Below, one piece after another: positions 51,295 through 58,864 of a stretch of 64,000 nt of DNA. Where the stretch lies: assembly GCF_001421805.1 (NCBI RefSeq), contig NZ_LMLC01000003.1, forward strand, positions 310,236 to 374,235, read 5' to 3'. The stretch is from Sphingomonas sp. Leaf34 (GTDB lineage Bacteria; Pseudomonadota; Alphaproteobacteria; Sphingomonadales; Sphingomonadaceae). The position numbers and the translations under genes were made by a program. Each line of letters opens with the position of its first letter. Position 1 is the stretch's first letter. A model generated the notes under the pieces. The model saw nothing but the letters and a program-made list of their open reading frames with translations, searched no databases and had not been told where the DNA came from.

Positions 51295-51767
51295 GCCGCG
51301 CGCGCCTTCAGCGTGAGTGCGACGCCGACGGTCTTGTCGCCCTTGTCGGTCATCGCCACCGAATCAACGAGGATGCCGAGGCGTTCGAGCCGCGCCAGCC
51401 ACGCGACGAGCGCGCCGGGACGCGCCGACTGGATACCGATGCGCACCCGGTCTGCCCCGTCCTGATCGAGCGTGGCGAGCGCGAAACCGGCCTGATCGGC
51501 CTCCGCCCGGACCGCGTCGGCGAGCGTGCCCGTCAGCGGGGTCGCGCGGTTCCGCTGGATATCGCGCAACGTCGCGACCTGCGCGCGAGTCTCGCCGAGC
51601 CGCGTGACGGCATTGGCATGACGCTCGCGCGCGCTCGACAGGCCGTCGCCGACCGGACGGATGATCAGCGCCCACAGCAATGTCAGCACCGCGAGCGCCG
51701 CCATGACGAGCAGCAACCGCCGCTCCCGCAGCGAGCGGCCCTCGAACCAGTTACGAAGTCCGGTCAT
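51291..51767 (-). CDS. gspM: Type II secretion protein M
   Basis: Small assembly-platform protein, 158 aa. One membrane helix near the N-terminus (RRLLLVMAALAVLTLLWALII) and a periplasmic domain with a coiled-coil segment (ARERHANAVTRLGETRAQVATL). It pairs with GspL to stabilise the ATPase at the membrane. Start overlaps the gspL stop as ATGA. Confidence 0.88.
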   Translation of the reverse strand: MTGLRNWFEGRSLRERRLLLVMAALAVLTLLWALIIRPVGDGLSSARERHANAVTRLGETRAQVATLRDIQRNRATPLTGTLADAVRAEADQAGFALATLDQDGADRVRIGIQSARPGALVAWLARLERLGILVDSVAMTDKGDKTVGVALTLKARAA

Positions 51768-52852
51768 CGTCCACCTCCCGGCCCTGGGCTGATCGTCAGT
51801 TCACCCGTCACGCGGCCCGCGACCGCCTGGAACACGCCCGCGCGGACATCGAAGCCGGCGGCTTCGAGCGCGCGCTTGAGATCGGTCGCCAGCGCCTCGC
51901 GCTCGACCGCGACCGACAGGCGGAGATCGCCGTTCGCCTGGAAATCGAGCGCGGTCACTTCGGTGCCGGGCGTCGCGCGGACCGCGGCGAAGACAGCGGC
52001 GGTCGTGGTGGTGAAGCCGAGCCCCGGCCCCCGGACGCGCGAGAGACGCTCGTCGAGCTGGCGGGCGGCATCGACCACCGTCTCGCCGCGCGGCAATCCC
52101 GTCACCGCGACCGTGTCCGCCTCGGCCTCCAGCGCATCGGCACCGAAGCTGAACTTGGCGATGCGGACGAGCGAGATCGCCAGCGTCACCGCCAGAATCG
52201 TCAGCGACAGCAGCGCCAGCCGCCGGATCAGTGCCCAGTCGATCGCGAACCGGCGTCGATGCGCAAACGGCCCTTGCCGCAGGTCGAGCGGCGGCGACGC
52301 GACGGCCGCGACGATCGCCGCTTCCAGCGTGTCCCGGTCGATCGTCGCTGGCGCGGTACCGCCCGTGACCAGCTCGGTCAGCCGGGCTTCGTCGGCGAAC
52401 CCGCTGGCGGTGCCGCGCACCACGCCGCTGCCAGCGAGCTCGGCGCGCGCATACCCCTCTTCGGGCCGCGGGAGGAGCATCGGCGCGGGGATGACGGCGA
52501 CCGGATCGACGCCCGCGTCGGCCAGCATCAGCAGCCAGTCGCGCATCGTGGCCACGCCGACCACGCCGATCGGCCGATCGCTCGCGCCTTCGTCCCCGAC
52601 CGCGACATGGAGTTCCGCGAGCGGCGATGCGCTCGCCTCGCTGGCGAGGATCCGCGCGGCGGCGGTCGCCTGCGCCACCGATCGCGACGGCAATTCCGCC
52701 CAGTGCAGCGTCACCGCATCGGCAGGCGCCACGGCAATCGTCGCGTCGTCGGTCTCGGGGATGCCCTCCCCCTCCCCGACCACGCGCGCGTCGACGACGC
52801 GCATCCAGCGAAATCCGGTCTCGCCGGCGGGAAGGAATAACAGCGTGGTCAT
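51764..52852 (-). CDS. gspL: Type II secretion protein L
   Basis: Assembly-platform protein that recruits the GspE ATPase, 362 aa. The cytoplasmic part has an actin-like fold (MTTLLFLPAGETGFRWM... and PIGVVGVATMRDWLLMLADAG); a membrane helix is near residue 240 (LALLSLTILAVTLAISLV), then a periplasmic ferredoxin-like domain. ATG at 52852 overlaps the gspK stop as ATGA. Confidence 0.9.
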   Translation of the reverse strand: MTTLLFLPAGETGFRWMRVVDARVVGEGEGIPETDDATIAVAPADAVTLHWAELPSRSVAQATAAARILASEASASPLAELHVAVGDEGASDRPIGVVGVATMRDWLLMLADAGVDPVAVIPAPMLLPRPEEGYARAELAGSGVVRGTASGFADEARLTELVTGGTAPATIDRDTLEAAIVAAVASPPLDLRQGPFAHRRRFAIDWALIRRLALLSLTILAVTLAISLVRIAKFSFGADALEAEADTVAVTGLPRGETVVDAARQLDERLSRVRGPGLGFTTTTAAVFAAVRATPGTEVTALDFQANGDLRLSVAVEREALATDLKRALEAAGFDVRAGVFQAVAGRVTGELTISPGPGGGR

Positions 52853-53856
52853 GATGGCTCGCCCCATTGCCGCGATACGAGCTGCGCGGGAAGCCGGTTC
52901 GCGTCGATAAGCGCGCGTTCCTGCATCTGCGTGCTACCCAGGGTCACGTCGATATCGAGCGTGAACCATTTTGACGTCACGGTCGCGACGGCACCGGGGG
53001 CGAGATTGGCCGCCCCCTGCAACGCCGCCGCCTTGGTAATCGCACCGACGTCCGCATAGCCTTGCGGCGGGCGACGGAGCAGCATCTGCTGCGCGCTGCC
53101 GACCTGGAGCGTGTCGGGATACAGCATCGCGAACAGCGGCGCCTGTTCGGGAAGCAAGGTGTTCACGTTGATCGGCGACGGCTCGGCGATCGGCAAGGTG
53201 CAGATCCAGGGCCTAAGCGTCGTGTAGATCGCAGGCGTCATGCCCGCGACCGGGCGCAGTTCGCTCGGATCGCTCATCAGCGTGCCGCCGGTGCGATAGG
53301 GCGTTTCGCGCGCCAGATACGCGCCGTCCTCCGCCCCCATCGCCTGCTGGTCCTGATCGCTGTCGATCCAGTCCGCGGTGCCCGACGCGATCTGTTCGGC
53401 GACCTGGACGGGGACGTCGAGCAACCGCATCAGCCGGACGAACTGCGGCCGGATCTCGGGATTGGTGATGTACGTGCCAGGTGCACCCTGCACCTGTTTG
53501 ACGAGACCGTTGAGATTGAAGCAGTTGCCGCCGTCGCGCACGCGTGCGGTCGCGAAGCCGCCGGGGACGGGCAGGCCGAACGGCGTGTTGCTCCAATTGC
53601 CGGCGAGCGTGACTCGCTTGGGGCTCTGCCCGAGCAGGGTGGAGACGCGGGTCAGCGCCATCGTCTCGGCGGCAAACGCATAGGCGCGTGCCTGTTCGCC
53701 GGTCGCGGCATTCCCCGCGAGCCGGGTCGACAGCCTCAGCTTTTCAAGCGCGGCGCCCGCCATCACCGCGATGATCGCGACGAGCATCAGCACGGTGAGC
53801 AGCGCCGCACCGCGTTCCTGCCCGCGCGGGATGCCGCCGCGATCAGGTGCGCGCAC
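52849..53856 (-). CDS. gspK: Type II secretion minor pseudopilin K
   Basis: Tip pseudopilin, 335 aa, that caps the pilus with GspI and GspJ. The prepilin segment is ERGAALLTVLMLVAIIAVMAG; as in other GspK proteins there is no Glu at +5. A large periplasmic domain follows with SGTADWIDSDQDQQAMGAEDG, matching the calcium-binding region. GTG at 53856 is used, overlapping gspJ by 14 bases; a frame reading further upstream is a shadow of gspJ. Confidence 0.9.
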   Translation of the reverse strand: MRAPDRGGIPRGQERGAALLTVLMLVAIIAVMAGAALEKLRLSTRLAGNAATGEQARAYAFAAETMALTRVSTLLGQSPKRVTLAGNWSNTPFGLPVPGGFATARVRDGGNCFNLNGLVKQVQGAPGTYITNPEIRPQFVRLMRLLDVPVQVAEQIASGTADWIDSDQDQQAMGAEDGAYLARETPYRTGGTLMSDPSELRPVAGMTPAIYTTLRPWICTLPIAEPSPINVNTLLPEQAPLFAMLYPDTLQVGSAQQMLLRRPPQGYADVGAITKAAALQGAANLAPGAVATVTSKWFTLDIDVTLGSTQMQERALIDANRLPAQLVSRQWGEPS

Positions 53857-54523
53857 CGGGCGTCTCCTGCGAGGGGGTGCCGGCAGGCGGCGTGCCGGCC
53901 GGATCGGTATTCTCGGTCCGCGCCGGGACATAACCGGTGCCGACGAGGAACATCTGGCGGAACTGCGTGCCGTCGTCGCGGACGATGCGGAGCTCCATCG
54001 CGTCGGGCAAGGGCGTTCCGTTCGCGCCGTCCCAGCGATCGCTCCAGGCGCCCGCGATACGGTAGCGGAGCGCGATCTGGCGCACTCGCGTGAGGAGCGC
54101 GGCGGGCGGGAGGCCCTGCGCGCCGTCGACCATCGGGTAGGCGATCCGCTGGAGATTGCCGCCGTCGATGCGGTAGGCGATCTTCTGCAGGCTGGGCCGC
54201 GGCGCGCCGTCGATGTTGCTCCAGCCCGCGCGGACGAGGCGGAGCATCGGCGTGACGCCCGATCCGCTCTCCCCGACGAACGCGGGGACGCGAGTCCCGG
54301 CCTCGTCGCGGGAGGCGCGGTTGGCGGCCTGGGCGAGATCGGCGGACAGGATCGACATCGTCCGGGTGAGCGCGCCGATATCGTCAAGCTTCGCGCCGGT
54401 GCTGCTCTGCGCACTGACGCTGAACGACAGGATCGCGACGCCCGCCGCGGCGATCATGCCGAAGATCATGAGCGAGACCATGACCTCGATCAGCGTGAAA
54501 CCCGCCTCGTTGCGCGGTCGCAT
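53843..54523 (-). CDS. gspJ: Type II secretion minor pseudopilin J
   Basis: Minor pseudopilin, 226 aa. The prepilin motif EAGFTLIEVMVSLMIFGM has the G-F cleavage point and Glu at +5. C-terminal residues are rich in Thr and Pro. The ATG at 54523 overlaps the gspI stop (TGATG); a GTG three bases earlier is also possible. Confidence 0.92.
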   Translation of the reverse strand: MRPRNEAGFTLIEVMVSLMIFGMIAAAGVAILSFSVSAQSSTGAKLDDIGALTRTMSILSADLAQAANRASRDEAGTRVPAFVGESGSGVTPMLRLVRAGWSNIDGAPRPSLQKIAYRIDGGNLQRIAYPMVDGAQGLPPAALLTRVRQIALRYRIAGAWSDRWDGANGTPLPDAMELRIVRDDGTQFRQMFLVGTGYVPARTENTDPAGTPPAGTPSQETPGART

Positions 54524-54909
54524 CACGTCGCGGTCCGGGGAGCGGGGCGAACCATCGTCAGGCGGCCGAGCTGCGTGCCCGACCGATCCGCGACCGTCAC
54601 GTCGATCCGCAGCACGCGCGATCCGCCGAGCGCGCTCACCTGCCGGGTCCAGCTCCAGGGCTGGCCGCCGTTGATCTCGACGCCGGTGACTCGCCCGGCG
54701 GTCGGGGGCTGCGCGTCGGTCACCGCGTCGATCGCGACGTTGCGCGCGACCATCTGCGCGACCAGCGTCTCGTCGAGGATCGACGCGCCGCGGATCGTCG
54801 TGCTTTCGAGACGGACGAGCGCCATCGCGGCCAGGCTGAACACCGCCAGCGCGACCATGATCTCGATGAGGGTAAAGCCCCTCTCGCCCGGATGGCCGTC
54901 AGCCGGCAT
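54523..54909 (-). CDS. gspI: Type II secretion minor pseudopilin I
   Basis: Minor pseudopilin, 128 aa, with the prepilin motif ERGFTLIEIMVALAVFSL (G-F cleavage, Glu at +5). The domain carries the GspI pattern ARNVAIDAVTDAQPP and ends RLTMVRPAPRTAT. It overlaps gspH by 11 bases. Confidence 0.92.
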   Translation of the reverse strand: MPADGHPGERGFTLIEIMVALAVFSLAAMALVRLESTTIRGASILDETLVAQMVARNVAIDAVTDAQPPTAGRVTGVEINGGQPWSWTRQVSALGGSRVLRIDVTVADRSGTQLGRLTMVRPAPRTAT

Positions 54910-55369
54910 CGGCGCGCACGCTGCCGTCGGCGTCGATATGCACGGTCGCCGCGACGCCGCCGCGATCGAGCCGGATTTCCGCGGGGCGATCGACGAGCCC
55001 GGTCGGATCGAACGTCACGCGCATCCGGCCGCTGCTGTCGCCGATGCTGGCGCGCGTACCCTCGTTCCAGCGTTCGACGCGCATCGGTTTCTCGGCGATC
55101 GGCGTCCAGCCGCCGGACAGACGCCGGTCGAAGCCATAGCCGCCGCCGCTGACCCAGACGCTGACCGGGCGCGCCTCGACGATCGCGGAATCATGCGCGG
55201 CGCGGGTGCGCAACGCGAACCGCGTCGCCTCGTCGAGGACGCGGCCGCGGGGGTCCGGCATGACGAGCATCGCCACGGCCGAGGCGAGGCCGATGACGGT
55301 GACCACGACCATCAGTTCGACGAGCGTGAAGCCCGTCTCCCGATTACTGCCAGCTGCCGATATCGGCAT
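54899..55369 (-). CDS. gspH: Type II secretion minor pseudopilin H
   Basis: Minor pseudopilin, 156 aa. Prepilin motif ETGFTLVELMVVVTVIGLAS near residues 11-30 with G-F cleavage and Glu at +5. The ATG at 55369 overlaps the gspG end by 26 bases; a longer frame upstream is a shadow of gspG. Confidence 0.9.
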   Translation of the reverse strand: MPISAAGSNRETGFTLVELMVVVTVIGLASAVAMLVMPDPRGRVLDEATRFALRTRAAHDSAIVEARPVSVWVSGGGYGFDRRLSGGWTPIAEKPMRVERWNEGTRASIGDSSGRMRVTFDPTGLVDRPAEIRLDRGGVAATVHIDADGSVRADAG

Positions 55370-55784
55370 CGATCCCCTCGCCGCCTTCCTTGCCGTCCGC
55401 CCCGAAGGTCCAGACGTCGGCCTCGCCGTGCGTGCCCGGCGACGCATAGAGATACGGGCGACCCCAGGGGTCGTTCGGCAGCTTCTTCAGATACCCGCCA
55501 CGCTGATAGCGCGAGGGATCGGTGAGACCTGCGGGCGCGGTGACGAGTGCGTTCAGCCCCTGCGACGTGTTGGGGAAGGTCATGTTCTGGAGCTTGTAGA
55601 GTTCCAGCCCGCCCTCGATCTGCGCGATGTCGGCCTTCGCCTTCTGGATCCGCGCGGTGTCGCCCGAGGGCAGCACGTTGAGCGCGACGATGGTCGCGAG
55701 CAGGCCGATGATTACGATCACCACCATCAGCTCGACGAGCGTGAAACCCGCTTCACGACGGCGTTTGTTGACTTCTTGACGCAT
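55344..55784 (-). CDS. gspG: Type II secretion major pseudopilin G
   Basis: Major pseudopilin, 146 aa, that forms the pilus fibre. Prepilin motif EAGFTLVELMVVIVIIGLLA with cleavage after Gly13 and Glu at +5. The family segment LKKLPNDPWGRPYLYASPG lies in the loop that binds calcium. ATG at 55784 follows GAGG by six bases, better than the ATG at 55796, which overlaps gspF. Confidence 0.95.
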   Translation of the reverse strand: MRQEVNKRRREAGFTLVELMVVIVIIGLLATIVALNVLPSGDTARIQKAKADIAQIEGGLELYKLQNMTFPNTSQGLNALVTAPAGLTDPSRYQRGGYLKKLPNDPWGRPYLYASPGTHGEADVWTFGADGKEGGEGIDADIGSWQ

Positions 55785-55792
55785 ACGAAACC

Positions 55793-57019
55793 TCATTGGC
55801 CTGCCAGCGTGTTGAGCTGGAGGATCGGGAGCAGGATGGATAGCACGATCGTCGCGACGATACCGCCCATCACGACGATGATCAGCGGTTCGAGCAGCGA
55901 CAGCGCGGTGGCGGTGAAGCGGTCAAATTCGCGTTCGAGATAGTCGGCGGCGCGCTCGAGCATCTCGTCGAGGCGACCCGCCGCTTCGCCGCTCGCCGCG
56001 AGATAGGTCAGCAGCGGCGGGAAGACGCCGGCGCGGCGCATGGCGGCGGACAGGCTGCCGCCGCCGCGGATCGCGTCGACGATCTGGTCCGACGCGAGCC
56101 GGAGGCGGCGATTGTGGATCGTGCTCGCGGTGAGGTTGAGCCCGTCGAGCAGCGGCAGGCGGCTGGCGACCATCGTCCCCAGCGTGCGTGCCATCCGCGC
56201 CGCGTGGAGATCGCGCAGCAGCCGCCCGAGCAGCGGGATACGGAGCAGCCAGCCGTCGAAGGCGAGCCGGATCGTCGGGTCCTTGAGCGCCTGCCACCCG
56301 CCCAGCGCGGCGAGCCCAACGACCAGCAGCATCACCCACCAATAGCCGACCAGAAACGCCGAGAACGCCATCACCATCCGCGTCAGCAGCGGGAGCTGCT
56401 GGCCGACCGTGTCGAACTGCTCGACGACCTGCGGGACGACGAACATCATCAGCGCGGTGACGACGCCCAGCGCGACCAGCGCGAGGATCGCGGGATAGGC
56501 GAGCGCGGTGATCAGCTTGCCACGGATCTCGGCCTGGCGTTCGAGCAACGCTGCGAGCCGGTCGAGGATCGTCGGAAGCGAGCCCGAGCTCTCGCCCGCC
56601 GACACCATCGCGCGGTAGAGCGGCGGGAAGCTTTTCGGTTCGCGCGCCATCGCATCGGCGAGACGCCGGCCCTCGACGACGCCGGCATGGACGTGCTGGA
56701 CGATCGCGCGGACGCTGTCCTGCTCGGTCTGGCGCGTGATCGTACGGAGCGATTCCTCGAGCGGCGAGACGCGGTTGAGCGTGGCGAGCTGGCGCGTGAA
56801 CAGCGTGAGGTTCTTGCCCGACATTTTCGGCGTGCCGAGCTGGAGCCCGAACAGCGGGCGGCCCTTCGTCGCCTGTGGCGGGGCGCCGGGGGTGATCTTG
56901 ACGACGTACAGTTTCCGCGCGTTGAGCGTCGCGCGCGCGACGTCGATATCAGCCGCGGCGACATGGCCGCGGCGTTCAGCGCCCTTCGTATCGATCGCAA
57001 GATAGTCGAAGTCCGCCAT
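55793..57019 (-). CDS. gspF: Type II secretion inner-membrane protein F
   Basis: Polytopic platform protein, 408 aa, with two GspF domains. First domain TLFTRQLATLNRVSPLEESLRTITRQ, second RMARTLGTMVASRLPLLDGLNLTASTI, and three membrane helices including ALVALGVVTALMMFVVPQV. ATG at 57019 (or 57022) immediately follows the left arm of the 57.0 kb repeat, whose GGGGAGG acts as ribosome site. Confidence 0.94.
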   Translation of the reverse strand: MADFDYLAIDTKGAERRGHVAAADIDVARATLNARKLYVVKITPGAPPQATKGRPLFGLQLGTPKMSGKNLTLFTRQLATLNRVSPLEESLRTITRQTEQDSVRAIVQHVHAGVVEGRRLADAMAREPKSFPPLYRAMVSAGESSGSLPTILDRLAALLERQAEIRGKLITALAYPAILALVALGVVTALMMFVVPQVVEQFDTVGQQLPLLTRMVMAFSAFLVGYWWVMLLVVGLAALGGWQALKDPTIRLAFDGWLLRIPLLGRLLRDLHAARMARTLGTMVASRLPLLDGLNLTASTIHNRRLRLASDQIVDAIRGGGSLSAAMRRAGVFPPLLTYLAASGEAAGRLDEMLERAADYLEREFDRFTATALSLLEPLIIVVMGGIVATIVLSILLPILQLNTLAGQ

Positions 57020-57022
57020 CAT

Positions 57023-57196
57023 CCTCCCCGGCACGGGGAGGGGGACCGCCGCGTAGCGGTGGTGGAGGGAGCGTGCCGCAAACGCTTCGAGCGTAGTGGC
57101 CGTGGGCGAAAGGTTGTGGCGGTCTGCGGCTGGCGTTGCGCACGGGGTGAGCCCCCTCCACCAGCTGCGCTGGTCCCCCTCCCCGTTCCGGGGAGG
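57023..57196. repeat. Palindromic element between gspE and gspF
   Basis: Left arm has CCTCCCCG-GCA-CGGGGAGG (57023-57041) followed by GGGGGACCGCCGCG; right arm has CCAGCTGCGCTGGTCCCCC and CCTCCCCG-TTC-CGGGGAGG (57178-57196). The two arms are inverted copies around a spacer of about 70 bases. It accounts for the whole 189-base gap in an operon otherwise joined by overlaps. Confidence 0.85.
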
Positions 57197-57208
57197 ATTT
57201 GCCTGGCG

Positions 57209-58864
57209 CTATGCACTGGCTGTTTCCTTGACGACCTCGGTGGTGTCGCGACGCGAGACGCGGACGGCTTCTTCGGCCGTGGTCTGCCCCGACAGGACGA
57301 GATCGCGCGCGGATTGGGCGAGGTTGGGCGACTTCGCAAAGGCGTGCGCGACGATCTCGGATTCGTGGCCGTCGGTGTTGATCAGCCGGCGGATCGTGTC
57401 GTCGATGCGGACTGCCTCGAACACGCCGATGCGGCCCTTGTAGCCGGTCTGGTTGCAGTCCTCGCAGCCTTGCGCGACGTAGACCACCGCGTCAGGGGCG
57501 ATCCCGAGCAGCGGCGCGACCGTGTCCGATGCGGGCACGGCCTTGCGACAGGTCGGGCAGAGCCGGCGGACGAGGCGCTGCGCGATCACCGCGCGCAGCG
57601 TGGAGGCGAGCAGGAAGCTCTCGACCTTCATGTCGCGCATGCGGGTGATCGCGCCGATCGCGTCGTTGGTATGGACCGTCGACAGCACGAGATGGCCGGT
57701 GAGCGACGCCTGCACCGCGATCTCGGCGGTTTCTCGGTCGCGGATTTCGCCGACCATGACGACGTCGGGGTCCTGGCGCAGGATCGCGCGCAGGCCCGCC
57801 GCGAACGTCAGCCCGACCTTCGGGTTCACCTGAGTCTGGCCGACGCCGTCGACGGCGTACTCGACCGGATCCTCGACGGTGAGGATGTTGCGGCTGCCGT
57901 CGTTGAGCAGGCGGAGCGCGGCGTAGAGCGAGGTCGTCTTGCCCGAGCCGGTCGGGCCGGTGACGAGGATGATGCCGTTGGGTTCGCTCAGCGCCTCGTT
58001 GAGGAGCGCGAACAAAGCGGGCGGCAGGCCGAGCGCTTCGAGGTCGATCCCGGCGTTTTCCTTGTCGAGGATACGCAGCACCACGCGCTCGCCCGCGCGG
58101 CTTGGCAGCGTTGAGACGCGGACGTCGAGCAGCTTGCCGCCCAGCGTTAGCCCCATGCGACCGTCCTGCGGCACGCGGCGCTCGGCGATGTCGAGCCGCG
58201 CCATGACCTTGATGCGGCTGACCACCACGGGCGCGACGTTGGGGGGCATGCGCAGCGTCTCGCGCAGCACGCCGTCGATACGCATGCGGACGACGAGGCC
58301 GCTTTCGTAGGGCTCGATATGGATGTCCGACACGCCGTTGCGCGCGGCGTCGGCGATGATGCCGTTGATGAGGCGGATCGCGGGCGCGTCGTCGGCGGTG
58401 TCGAGCAGATCCTCCGCGGTCGGCATGTCGCCCGCGAGCAGATCGAGCTCGTCGCCCATGCCGACCGCGGCTAGCGCATTGGCCTGGCCGTCCATCGCGT
58501 AGACGTTCGACAGGAGGCGGTCGAAGGCGACCTGTTCGACGAAGCCGACGTCGAACGGGCGGCCGAGATAGCGGCGGAGCTCGAGCAGGACCTTGGGGTC
58601 GGCGCCCGCGCGCATCGCGATCGTCAGGTGCGAGTCGGTCTCGGTGTGGTCGACGACGACGCCGAACTTGCGGGCGAAGGCGTAGGGGATGGTGATTTGG
58701 GGAAGGTCCGCATCACCCCCCTCCCGCATGCGGGAGGGGTTGGGGGTGGGCTCGCGCTCACCGTCGAGGACGTCGTTCGGGGAAAGCGCGTGCCCACCCC
58801 CGGCCCCTCCCGCTTGCGGGAGGGGGGAAGAAGGTTCGGGAGGGAAGCCTTCGCGGATGATCAT
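57209..58864 (-). CDS. gspE: Type II secretion ATPase E with a repeat-derived N-terminal insert
   Basis: Hexameric secretion ATPase, 551 aa. Walker A is GPTGSGKTT, the Asp box VEDPVEYAVDG follows, then Walker B VVMVGEIRDRETAEIA, the His box LSTVHTND and the tetracysteine zinc motif CPTC ... CEDC. The start at 58864 overlaps the gspD stop as ATGA, as expected for this operon. Residues about 13-50 (SPLPQAGGAGGGHAL, then REPTPNPSRMREGG) are encoded by a palindromic repeat element; conserved GspE sequence begins at ADLPQITIPYAFARKFG. The repeat keeps the frame open. An internal ATG at 58729 could be an alternative start. Confidence 0.93.
   Translation of the reverse strand: MIIREGFPPEPSSPLPQAGGAGGGHALSPNDVLDGEREPTPNPSRMREGGDADLPQITIPYAFARKFGVVVDHTETDSHLTIAMRAGADPKVLLELRRYLGRPFDVGFVEQVAFDRLLSNVYAMDGQANALAAVGMGDELDLLAGDMPTAEDLLDTADDAPAIRLINGIIADAARNGVSDIHIEPYESGLVVRMRIDGVLRETLRMPPNVAPVVVSRIKVMARLDIAERRVPQDGRMGLTLGGKLLDVRVSTLPSRAGERVVLRILDKENAGIDLEALGLPPALFALLNEALSEPNGIILVTGPTGSGKTTSLYAALRLLNDGSRNILTVEDPVEYAVDGVGQTQVNPKVGLTFAAGLRAILRQDPDVVMVGEIRDRETAEIAVQASLTGHLVLSTVHTNDAIGAITRMRDMKVESFLLASTLRAVIAQRLVRRLCPTCRKAVPASDTVAPLLGIAPDAVVYVAQGCEDCNQTGYKGRIGVFEAVRIDDTIRRLINTDGHESEIVAHAFAKSPNLAQSARDLVLSGQTTAEEAVRVSRRDTTEVVKETASA
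58717..58826. repeat. Palindromic element inside gspE, CCCCTCCCGC family
   Basis: Two arms CCCCTCCCGC-AT-GCGGGAGGGG (58718-58739) and CCCCTCCCGC-TT-GCGGGAGGGG (58804-58825) flank a spacer with inner complementary ends (TTGGGGGTGGGC and GCCCACCCCCGG). The architecture is the same as at 14445-14547, but here it lies in frame within a coding region. Confidence 0.88.

Noticed and set aside
56114..58114. 666-codon open frame antisense to gspF and gspE
   Set aside because: Shadow frame through conserved secretion genes; no domain or ribosome site.
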